Positions 18,973-26,301 of a DNA stretch of 64,000 nt are shown piece by piece. The stretch comes from Legionella adelaidensis (GTDB lineage: Bacteria > Pseudomonadota > Gammaproteobacteria > Legionellales > Legionellaceae), in NCBI RefSeq assembly GCF_900637865.1, contig NZ_LR134418.1, positions 62,001 through 126,000 of the forward strand, read 5' to 3'. The notes beneath the pieces are model-generated. The model did not search any database. It had not been told where the DNA came from and saw nothing but the letters and a program-made list of their open reading frames with translations. The position numbers and the translations under genes are program-made. Numbering within the stretch: the stretch's first letter is position 1; the number at the start of each line of letters is the position of its first letter.

Positions 18973-19728
18973 ATGAATTTTGCATTAGTTTTAGTGATTC
19001 TCTCAGCTGTAAGTGGCGTTATTTATTTATTAGATGTTATTTTTTGGTCAAAAAAACGAGCGCCGAACCAAAAGCCAGCAAAAATAATTGAATACTCTCG
19101 TTCTTTTTTCCCTATTTTTTTTATTGTATTGCTGCTACGTTCCTTTTTAATTGAACCCTTTCGTATTCCTTCCGGTTCCTTGGAACCAACCCTATTGGTA
19201 GGTGATTTTTTAGCGGTTAATAAATTTGCTTACGGTTTTCGTCTACCTGTTTTAGAAAAGAAAATTATCCCCGTAGCTAATCCAAAGCGCGGTGAAATTG
19301 CTGTTTTTCGTTGGCCGCCTGATCCCTCTTACGATTACATTAAGCGGGTCATTGGAGTTCCCGGCGATAAAATCGTCTACCACAATAAAGTATTAACTAT
19401 AAATGGCAAAGAAATGCCGCAAACTTTTATTGAATACACTACCGATGAAAGTTCTGGGAAAGCAGTTGCTAAATACCGTGAAAAATTAAACGGTGTTGAA
19501 CATAATATTTATGTTCGGCCGGATGTACCGGCAGTCGATTTTGAAGTTCAAGTACCCCCGGGACAATATTTCATGATGGGGGACAATAGAGATGATAGCG
19601 CTGATAGTCGGTTTTGGGGATTTGTCGGCGATGAATATTTACGCGGAAAAGCATTTATTGTTTGGATGAGCTGGAATAGTAAAACTGACATGGTACGCTG
19701 GGATAAAATTGGTAAACTAATTAATTAA
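18973..19728 (+). CDS. lepB: Signal peptidase I
   Basis: Inner-membrane serine protease that removes Sec and Tat signal peptides. The 251-aa protein has two membrane segments (about 3-25 and 44-60), box B IPSGSLEPTL with catalytic Ser69, box D with catalytic Lys124 in YIKRVIGVPGD, and box E GDNRDDSADSRFWG. The residue after the catalytic Ser is Leu rather than the usual Met (SGSM), which is a minor departure. RBS GTGGGG lies six bases upstream. It is preceded by lepA, the normal lepAB pairing. Confidence 0.96.
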   Translation: MNFALVLVILSAVSGVIYLLDVIFWSKKRAPNQKPAKIIEYSRSFFPIFFIVLLLRSFLIEPFRIPSGSLEPTLLVGDFLAVNKFAYGFRLPVLEKKIIPVANPKRGEIAVFRWPPDPSYDYIKRVIGVPGDKIVYHNKVLTINGKEMPQTFIEYTTDESSGKAVAKYREKLNGVEHNIYVRPDVPAVDFEVQVPPGQYFMMGDNRDDSADSRFWGFVGDEYLRGKAFIVWMSWNSKTDMVRWDKIGKLIN

Positions 19729-19749
19729 AACCCTTTTGAGGATGCATAC

Positions 19750-20139
19750 ATGATAAGACAGAATCAAGGAATGACACTGGTAGGCATGCTGCTCACCATG
19801 GCTGTAGTGATCATAGGGCTTATTCTTGTCATGCGAGTCGTTCCTGTTTACTTAGAGTATTTTTCAGTAAAAAGTTCAATCGCAGCCTTAAAAAATATTC
19901 CCGAATCGGAATTTTCGGTTGAACCCTCCTCTAATGCGCAACTTCTAAAAGAAAAATTAGTCAACCAGTTGTATATAAACAGTATTGAATTACCACCGGA
20001 AGACATTGCCGTTTCCTATAAAAAGCCCGGAGTCTATGAAATAGGAGTTAAATATCAGGTGATAAAGCACTTAATAGCCCATGTAAGCTTATTATTTGAT
20101 TTTGATTTAACAGAAGAGGTTCATGTTGGCCCAACATAA
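19750..20139 (+). CDS. DUF4845 membrane protein
   Basis: Small 129-aa protein with one N-terminal membrane helix preceded by a pilin-like start (RQNQGMTLVGMLLTMAVVIIGLILVMRVVPVYLEYFSVKSSI), then a periplasmic domain of about 85 residues. It matches the DUF4845 family found between lepB and rnc in many beta- and gammaproteobacteria. The GMTLVGML start resembles a prepilin leader (G at -1, but no Glu at +5), so it may be handled like one. Function unknown. The 3' end overlaps rnc by 17 bases. Confidence 0.85.
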   Translation: MIRQNQGMTLVGMLLTMAVVIIGLILVMRVVPVYLEYFSVKSSIAALKNIPESEFSVEPSSNAQLLKEKLVNQLYINSIELPPEDIAVSYKKPGVYEIGVKYQVIKHLIAHVSLLFDFDLTEEVHVGPT

Positions 20140-20818
20140 GTTTCAAAGGCTTTGTAATCATTTACAGTATACTTTTAAAAAAGAAGCCTATTTAAAGCAA
20201 GCATTAACTCACTGTAGTGCAGGTGAGAAAAATTATGAACGATTAGAGTTTTTAGGCGACTCTATCTTAAGCTTTGTTATTGCAACCGCATTATACGAAA
20301 AATTTCCGCAAGAAAGTGAAGGCCAGTTAAGTCGTCTGCGTGCTTTTTTAGTTAAAGGTGAAATGCTGGCAAAAATTGCTGTAGAAATTAATCTGGGTGA
20401 TTATTTATTTTTAGGGCAAGGCGAACTAAAAAGCGGGGGCTTTCGCCGCGAGTCTATTCTTGCAGACTCTCTGGAAGCTATCTTTGCGGCAATTTTTTTA
20501 GATGGTGGTTTGGAGGAAGCTAAAAAGGTTATTTTGCATTTATTTGCATCGCGTTTGGCAAATCCTCATTTAAATGAAAATTTAAAAGATGCTAAAACCC
20601 AACTGCAAGAATACTTACAAGCTCTGAAACATCAATTACCCGAGTATAATTTAAAGAATGTGGAAGGCGACGAACACGATCAAGTATTCTATGTATCCTG
20701 CGAAGTGAAAAGTTTGAAGGTAAAAGCAGAAGGAAAAGGTTCCAATCGACGCCGCGCGGAACAAGAAGCAGCGCAAAAAATTTTAAAGCAAATTACACAT
20801 TTTGATAAAAAAATGTAG
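20123..20818 (+). CDS. rnc: Ribonuclease III
   Basis: Double-strand-specific endoribonuclease for rRNA precursor and mRNA processing. The 231-aa protein has the RNase III signature ERLEFLGDS (39-47), the second acidic cluster ADSLEAIFAAIFLDGG and a C-terminal dsRBD (DAKTQLQEYLQ ... KGSNRRRAEQEAAQKIL). Length matches the family (226 in E. coli). It overlaps the DUF4845 gene, implying coupling. The era and recO genes that normally follow are missing; instead a convergent ABC-F gene follows. Confidence 0.96.
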   Translation: MLAQHKFQRLCNHLQYTFKKEAYLKQALTHCSAGEKNYERLEFLGDSILSFVIATALYEKFPQESEGQLSRLRAFLVKGEMLAKIAVEINLGDYLFLGQGELKSGGFRRESILADSLEAIFAAIFLDGGLEEAKKVILHLFASRLANPHLNENLKDAKTQLQEYLQALKHQLPEYNLKNVEGDEHDQVFYVSCEVKSLKVKAEGKGSNRRRAEQEAAQKILKQITHFDKKM

Positions 20819-20871
20819 ATTGGCGCCATGCCCCAACTACAGCATCTTCGTAGTAATTCGTTGCCTGGTTG

Positions 20872-22707
20872 CTATCCCTCAATCTCTTCCATCACTTCCA
20901 ACCACTCTTCTTCTGCCAAATTAAACGCTTTTTTAGTTTTCTCCCTATCTTGCAAAATTTGATGCAATTTTTCTTTTTTCTCCGCTAAATAAAGTGACTC
21001 ATCACCCAACTGTATTTCAATTTTATCTAAGCGTTGCTGATATTCCAGCATCAATTGCTCTAACTTTTTAACGCGATTTTGTAAACTTTTTTTCTCACGG
21101 TAACTCGATTGGGATGGTTTTTTTAATTCGCCAGAGTCCTTATCCTGTAACCATTGATAATAGTCATCCAGATCACCATTAAAAGCTTGTACTTTTTTAT
21201 CAAAAACCAAATAAAATTCGTTAACACTCGATCGCAATAAATGCCTATCATGCGAAATAAGAATTAAAGCCCCTTCATAGCTCTGTAAAGCAAGTTCAAT
21301 TGCAGAACGCATATTCAAATCAAGATGGTTGGTAGGCTCATCCAGAAACAGTAAATTTGGTTTTAACCAAACCAATTTAGCCAGCGCTAAACGTGCCTTC
21401 TCCCCACCAGAAAAATGCTGGATCACGTTGGTTGCCATTTCGCCAATAAAATTAAACCCACCCAAAAAATCACGTATAGTTTGCTCACGGACATCAGGAG
21501 AAAGTGCTTGAATTGTTTCTACCGGACTTAAAAAATTATCTAATTCTTCCAGCTGATGTTGCGCGTAATAGCCAATTTTTAACGTAGGAGAATGAAAGAG
21601 CTCGCCATCGATAAGAGGCAACTTTCCCGTTAGCGTTTTAATAAAAGTTGATTTTCCCTCACCATTTGGACCTAAGAGAGCAATTCTATCCCCTGGGTTT
21701 ATACTAAAATTAATTTTTTTTAAGAGCGCGTTCCCTGTTTCATATCCTGCAAAAAGGTTTTCGCATTTTAAAAGGGGTTTACCCGCTTTAGGGCAGGGAT
21801 AAAATTCAAAGGAAAACGATGCGTCTGATTGGGCTTGTGCAACTATGTCCATTTTGGAAATTGCTTTCAACCGACTTTGTGCTTGTTTGGCCTTGGATGC
21901 ACTAGCCCGGAAACGATTTACATATTGCATTAAATGGTTAATTTTTGCTTGTTGTTTCTCAAAAGTTGCCTGTTGCAAACTGAGTTTTTGAGCGCGTAAG
22001 AATTCAAATGCACTGTAATTCCCGGTGTATACATTGAGTGACTGATTTTCAATATGGAGGGTATGTGTAGTGATAGCATCCAAAAATTCACGATCATGCG
22101 ATATGACAATTAAACTGGCGGATACTTGTTTAAGCCATTTTTCTAGCCAAATAATAGCTTCCATGTCCAAATGATTTGTAGGTTCATCCAATAATAATAA
22201 ATCCGCTGGATTCATTAAGCAGCGCGCTAAGCTAAGCCGCATACGCCACCCGCCAGAAAAGCTATTTACGGAGTTTTCCTGCTCATATGCCTGAAAACCC
22301 AAGCCTGCCATAATAGACGCCGCCAGAGCGGGTTTAGTATAACCCTGTGTCTGTCTGAGTAAATCATGGCATAAGAGGACGTCTTCGTCTTTGCCTTCTG
22401 CTTCACTCTTTTTTAAACGTTGCAAAAGTGAAGAATACGCATCATCGCCAGCCAAGACAAAATCGATGGCCTTTTCATCACTATCAGGAATTTGCTGGGA
22501 TAAATGGCTAATACGCAAGTGCGTGTTCATTTGATAGTCGCCGGCATCTGCTTGCAGATGCCCAAGAATCAAATAGAATAAACTCGTTTTCCCACAGCCA
22601 TTCTCCCCCACCAAGCCAATTTTTTGTTTTTCATAAATCGTGGCATTGGCATTTTCTAAAAGGATTTTAGTGCCGCGAGATAATTTGATTTGACGAAGAG
22701 ATAACAT
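20872..22707 (-). CDS. yheS: ABC-F family ATPase (YheS-like)
   Basis: Soluble twin ATPase of the ABC-F group, proteins that act at the ribosomal E site. The 611-aa protein has two nucleotide-binding domains: Walker A GENGCGKTS and GPNGEGKST, signatures SGGWRMRLSLA and SGGEKARLALA, and two LDEPTNHLD blocks. An ABC-F linker (about 240-300) separates them, and a C-terminal coiled coil (LENRVKKLEQLMLEYQQRLDKIEIQL-like) ends the chain. Order and lengths fit YheS better than EttA or Uup. I chose ATG 22707; an upstream GTG adds only three residues. A family-B repeat lies just upstream of the start. Confidence 0.9.
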   Translation of the reverse strand: MLSLRQIKLSRGTKILLENANATIYEKQKIGLVGENGCGKTSLFYLILGHLQADAGDYQMNTHLRISHLSQQIPDSDEKAIDFVLAGDDAYSSLLQRLKKSEAEGKDEDVLLCHDLLRQTQGYTKPALAASIMAGLGFQAYEQENSVNSFSGGWRMRLSLARCLMNPADLLLLDEPTNHLDMEAIIWLEKWLKQVSASLIVISHDREFLDAITTHTLHIENQSLNVYTGNYSAFEFLRAQKLSLQQATFEKQQAKINHLMQYVNRFRASASKAKQAQSRLKAISKMDIVAQAQSDASFSFEFYPCPKAGKPLLKCENLFAGYETGNALLKKINFSINPGDRIALLGPNGEGKSTFIKTLTGKLPLIDGELFHSPTLKIGYYAQHQLEELDNFLSPVETIQALSPDVREQTIRDFLGGFNFIGEMATNVIQHFSGGEKARLALAKLVWLKPNLLFLDEPTNHLDLNMRSAIELALQSYEGALILISHDRHLLRSSVNEFYLVFDKKVQAFNGDLDDYYQWLQDKDSGELKKPSQSSYREKKSLQNRVKKLEQLMLEYQQRLDKIEIQLGDESLYLAEKKEKLHQILQDREKTKKAFNLAEEEWLEVMEEIEG

Positions 22708-22721
22708 ACGAACCACACTTT

Positions 22722-22812
22722 AGCCTAAATTCAGCGGATGAATCTACTATAAAAGCCTACTGCACTGAAGATGAGTCTCCTCGCTACGATTCAACTGCCG
22801 AATTTAGAATTA
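22722..22812 (-). repeat. ~90-bp inverted-repeat element, family B copy 2
   Basis: Matches 13447-13545 in the opposite orientation: GATGAATCTACTATAAAAGC, CTACTGCACTGAAGAT and the ends AACTGCCGAATTTAGAATT. Arm ends are more degenerate than in copy 1. It lies in the shared upstream region of yheS and the DUF1840 gene. Confidence 0.75.
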
Positions 22813-22838
22813 AAAAAAACGCATTTTAACATAGTATT

Positions 22839-23144
22839 TTAGTTGGCTTTCCACATGACATTGCATTTTTTTTTGGCTGCTGCTTTCAATAATTCAATTA
22901 AAGGAAACGCGCGGTTCCGCAAACTAATCGGAGCTTCCCCATTCTCTTTATCTTGCTCACCTTGAGAAGGATTGGGATTCATACTTACTGCATTTTGCAA
23001 GCGTTCTAATGCATCCGGCACATCCTCAGCTAAAATGGCACTGGGAATAGTACCGCTATGCCCCATCATTTTTATTAATCGCAAGGCTATGTCACCAAAC
23101 ATAGTTATATTCTCATGCGCCTCTGTACTAAAAGTAACTAACAC
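22839..23144 (-). CDS. DUF1840 family protein
   Basis: Small cytoplasmic protein, 101 aa, with the DUF1840 hallmark VTFSTEAHENITMFGDIALRLIKMMGHSGTIPSAILAEDVPDALERL followed by a Lys/Glu-rich spacer and RAFPLIELLKAAAKKKCNVMWK. Function is unknown in the family. I chose GTG 23144 because TAGGAG lies at a good distance upstream and the family consensus begins (M)LVTF; an upstream ATG at 23180 would add 12 non-homologous residues. Confidence 0.82.
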   Translation of the reverse strand: MLVTFSTEAHENITMFGDIALRLIKMMGHSGTIPSAILAEDVPDALERLQNAVSMNPNPSQGEQDKENGEAPISLRNRAFPLIELLKAAAKKKCNVMWKAN

Positions 23145-23231
23145 TTTTCTTTCACTCCTAAATAAAAAGCAGGTTTGCACTATTGACTATAACGTGTTAT
23201 TTAAATAAGAAAAACAAAAATTTAATACGCT

Positions 23232-23552
23232 ATGCGAATCATACCTCTTTCTATGAGTCTTATTGCCCTAAGTTCCTTCTCTGAAGTATTCGCATTACCC
23301 TTAACCCCGCCTGGCGAGCCAAAAGCGGATAGTTTTTACATTTGTTATGAAAAAAGATGCCCTAACAATGTAAACCACGCGTATATTTATAAATATACGC
23401 GATACAAGTATATAGGCTGCGTAATCAGTAAATTACCTTGTCATTTATATTGCGGGGATAAATTTCATGCAGCAAAACCCTTAAAACAATTCCAATGGGT
23501 AAATACCTATCCAGCCGCCCTTAATTCGTTTTATAGATGTGCGTATAGTTAA
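23232..23552 (+). CDS. Small secreted six-cysteine protein
   Basis: I do not recognise this 106-aa protein. It opens with a plausible signal peptide (residues 1-21, PLSMSLIALSSFSEVFA, cleavage before LPLTPPGE). The mature part has six cysteines (YICYEKRC, YIGC, PCHLYC, YRC), many Tyr and a high pI, which would suit a disulfide-bonded exported protein. The RBS is weak, and the ATG 21 bases downstream (MSLIALSS) is an alternative start. It is divergent from the DUF1840 gene and convergent with another secreted orphan gene. It could be a type II secretion substrate. Confidence 0.55.
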   Translation: MRIIPLSMSLIALSSFSEVFALPLTPPGEPKADSFYICYEKRCPNNVNHAYIYKYTRYKYIGCVISKLPCHLYCGDKFHAAKPLKQFQWVNTYPAALNSFYRCAYS

Positions 23553-23643
23553 ATTCCGTCGCGGCAAATGAAATTTTCCGCTTACTTATGTGCTCGGCTC
23601 GGTTTATCTGCGGATCAGAAGATTCGTATCGTACCCTCGTTGC

Positions 23644-23698
23644 TTGTCAACCAGGTTTTATCTTGCGAAATGAAGGGAACTGAAAACCTGGTTGACAA
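23644..23698. repeat. 16-bp perfect inverted repeat
   Basis: TTGTCAACCAGGTTTT at 23644-23659 pairs exactly with AAAACCTGGTTGACAA at 23683-23698, loop 23 nt, between two convergent secreted orphan genes. The CCTGGTTG word also occurs in the ispA terminator. Probably a bidirectional terminator or dispersed repeat. Confidence 0.6.
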
Positions 23699-23719
23699 AC
23701 AACCAGGTTACACTGGAAA

Positions 23720-24259
23720 TTACTGCCCGGACTTTTGCGAAGCCCCATTACTCGATTTGGAACTTCCATTAGTGCTGTTATCTGATTTACTAGAAGTAGA
23801 ATCTGCACTTGCTGAAGTACCTGAACCTGGATATAAATAATTCACAGCGAAATCAGCACCAATACATTCACCAATCATTCGTCCCCACTTACTTGCATTA
23901 TCTTCCGTAATCATTGCAGGTATGCTGTCGTAATATTTCTTTTCACATTTCTCAGCAATTGGTGGAATTAAAGTAACACATTTTTCATAACTGATTTTTT
24001 GTTCTTTTAAGCGCTCAGAAATCGAAGCATCTTCCACGAAACCTTTACAAATAGGTTCAGAAACTATTTCTTTAATTTTTTTAAGCCATTCATCTTTAGG
24101 AACCTGGGTTACCGTGCGGTTTGAAGCGCCTGCTGAAGTACCTGTTGGTTGAGACCCATCTGATTTCGGAGCAGTATCTGTAGCGGCGGCAGCAAATGTT
24201 AAGGCAGGGCAAAGAATTCCTAACCCTAATAATGTATTTATTTTTCTTATTTTTAACAT
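23720..24259 (-). CDS. Secreted orphan protein with Ser-rich tail
   Basis: 179-aa exported protein of unknown function. A signal peptide is clear (MLKIRKINTLLGLGILCPALTFAAA). The mature part has a low-complexity linker (SDGSQPTGTSAGASNRT), a helical core with four cysteines (ICKGF, YEKCV, AEKCEKKYY, IGECIG) in about residues 55-140, and a Ser/Thr/Asn-rich C-terminus (about 143-179). RBS AAAGGA is good. The arrangement of a small Cys-containing helical domain with a disordered tail fits a periplasmic or secreted factor. Confidence 0.65.
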   Translation of the reverse strand: MLKIRKINTLLGLGILCPALTFAAAATDTAPKSDGSQPTGTSAGASNRTVTQVPKDEWLKKIKEIVSEPICKGFVEDASISERLKEQKISYEKCVTLIPPIAEKCEKKYYDSIPAMITEDNASKWGRMIGECIGADFAVNYLYPGSGTSASADSTSSKSDNSTNGSSKSSNGASQKSGQ

Positions 24260-24441
24260 AATTATTCCTTTAAATTGTGAGCCTTAAAATAATAGACTAC
24301 CCAATAAGCAATTGCTATATGTCTCCCTATTTTTACCCCTGTATCCTGCATTTTCCAATTGAAACGAAACCGCCTCAGAATGATGCATTTAAAATAGAGG
24401 AACTACCGCTTCGGGAAGTAGAAAACCACCCCAGCATGCTC

Positions 24442-24720
24442 TTATTTTGTCTTTTTGCTCAATTTCTCAATAGTTTCTGAAATATTTTCCACATCACCGG
24501 AAAAGTGGTAATAAATTCTATTATGATTGCAATCAATAATGGCTAAAGCTTCTTGCGGCTTGCCTTCAAATTGTTTGAAAATCCAATATATGCCATTGGA
24601 GTGGGTGGCTTGAATCTCTTTTAAAAGATCAACCATTTTGTCTTCTTCAAATTCATGGTGTGTGCACACCAGCCCCGAAGAATCCCGCATGATTTTATAG
24701 GCGAAATGTTTCTCTTTCAT
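24442..24720 (-). CDS. Conserved-looking hypothetical protein, 92 aa
   Basis: Unrecognised small acidic protein with no signal peptide or membrane helix. It begins MKEKHFAYKIMRDSSG and has a mixed alpha/beta pattern (GIYWIFKQFEG, ALAIIDCNHNRIYYHFSG) ending in a helix (ENISETIEKLSKKTK). A strong RBS (AAGGAATTATC-ATG) supports expression. It lies between a secreted orphan and gltX on the same strand; probably its own transcription unit. Confidence 0.6.
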   Translation of the reverse strand: MKEKHFAYKIMRDSSGLVCTHHEFEEDKMVDLLKEIQATHSNGIYWIFKQFEGKPQEALAIIDCNHNRIYYHFSGDVENISETIEKLSKKTK

Positions 24721-24780
24721 GATAATTCCTTTTCTTTTTAGGAATTATCGGCAGATAGGTAGAAAAGTTTAGAGTGAAAC

Positions 24781-26196
24781 TTATAGTGCTTCCGCTTTGC
24801 GGTTTCTAACCATTTCAATCCCTTTTTGCAATCGGGTTAATACACGTTCTTTACCTAATAATGTGAGTGTCATATCAATACTCGGAGAATTACTTCCTCC
24901 AGTAACAGCCACCCGTAAAGGTTGCGCAATTTTCCCCATGTTCATGTCAAACGAAGCGCTGACATCATTAATACACGATTGCAGATGATCTCTATCCCAC
25001 GTCTGCAGTTCTTTAAAGCAACTCAGTAATGATTCCAGAGGCTCTAAAATCACTGGACGTAAATGTTTTTTTACTGCCTCTTCCTCATATTCAAGTGGAT
25101 CAATAAAAAAATAACGGCTTTTTTCACACAGTTCTCTCAGTGTTTTACATCGTTCTGCTTGAATGGGTACCAGGTCTTCTAAAGCAGGACCATTTTTTAA
25201 ATCAATCCCCTCTTGCTCGAAATACCACTGCAAAGCTTTTGCTACCTCTTTGGGATTATCATTTTTTTGATAATGCTGATTTAACCAATATAATTTTTCA
25301 TAATTAAAACTGGAGGTACCACGGCTGACATTCTGTAAGTCAAATAATTCCGTCATTTCAGCAACGCTGAATATTTCTTTATCCCCATAGGACCAACCTA
25401 AACGCACTAAATAATTCAAGAGGGCGTGGGGTAGAATTCCCATTTCTTTAAACTGTAAAACACTCACAGCACCGTGTCTCTTTGAAAGCCGTTTGCCATC
25501 ATCTCCTAAAATCATAGGTAAATGAGCAAATTCCGGAATAGGCGCTCCTAATGCTGCAAAAAGATTAATTTGCCTGGGGGTATTGTTAATATGGTCATCG
25601 CCACGAATGACGTGGGTGATTTCCATATCCCAATCATCGATTACCACTGCAAAATTATAAGTCGGGTTTCCGTCGGAGCGAATTAATATTAAGTCGTCTA
25701 ATTCACTATTAGACACATGGATTTCTCCATACACGTGATCATGAAAAGTAACTCCACCTTCTTTTGGATTCTTGAAACGAATCACATGCGGTTGATCAGT
25801 CTGTGTCAGATTTTTTTCGCGGCAATGCTCGTCGTAGCGGGGTTTTTCTTTCGCTTCCATCTGTTGGGCACGTAAATTTTCTAACCGCTCTTTACTACAA
25901 TAACAGCGATAAGCCTGGCCTTTAGCTAATAACTGTTCAGCAATGGCCAAATAACGCGGGTATCTCTCGGTTTGATAATAAGGCCCTTTATCAAAATCCA
26001 GACCTAACCATTCCATCCCTTGTAAGATAGCTTGCACAGATTCTTGCGTCGAACGCTCTTGATCCGTGTCCTCTATCCGAAGAACAAACTCACCTTTATG
26101 TTTTTTTGCATACAACCAAGAGAATAAAGCAGTACGTACCCCTCCTACATGTAAAAAACCAGTGGGACTGGGGGCAAAACGCGTTCTAACCTTCAT
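24781..26196 (-). CDS. gltX: Glutamyl-tRNA synthetase
   Basis: Class I synthetase that charges tRNA-Glu (two tRNA-Glu genes lie at 13.1-13.3 kb). The 471-aa protein has the HIGH motif as FAPSPTGFLHVGG, DTDQERS, the anticodon-binding half and the KMSKS motif as KRLSKRHG. I chose ATG 26196 (KVRTRFAPSPTG) because GGAG precedes it and all family members begin there; an upstream ATG at 26226 adds ten unrelated residues. Length is normal. Divergent from letS. Confidence 0.96.
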   Translation of the reverse strand: MKVRTRFAPSPTGFLHVGGVRTALFSWLYAKKHKGEFVLRIEDTDQERSTQESVQAILQGMEWLGLDFDKGPYYQTERYPRYLAIAEQLLAKGQAYRCYCSKERLENLRAQQMEAKEKPRYDEHCREKNLTQTDQPHVIRFKNPKEGGVTFHDHVYGEIHVSNSELDDLILIRSDGNPTYNFAVVIDDWDMEITHVIRGDDHINNTPRQINLFAALGAPIPEFAHLPMILGDDGKRLSKRHGAVSVLQFKEMGILPHALLNYLVRLGWSYGDKEIFSVAEMTELFDLQNVSRGTSSFNYEKLYWLNQHYQKNDNPKEVAKALQWYFEQEGIDLKNGPALEDLVPIQAERCKTLRELCEKSRYFFIDPLEYEEEAVKKHLRPVILEPLESLLSCFKELQTWDRDHLQSCINDVSASFDMNMGKIAQPLRVAVTGGSNSPSIDMTLTLLGKERVLTRLQKGIEMVRNRKAEAL

Positions 26197-26301
26197 TAGC
26201 AGGGCTCCGTTGTAAGCGTGTAACAATTGAGGTAAATAACCAAGAGGGGTATAATATCCGACTTTGCCAGTTACGCAAAGCTAACAACAATAAGGAACTG
26301 C

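Noticed and set aside
23568..23840. 90-codon plus-strand ORF spanning the 16-bp inverted repeat
   Set aside because: It runs antisense into the end of the secreted 179-aa gene, whose signal peptide and RBS are convincing; no plausible start signal.
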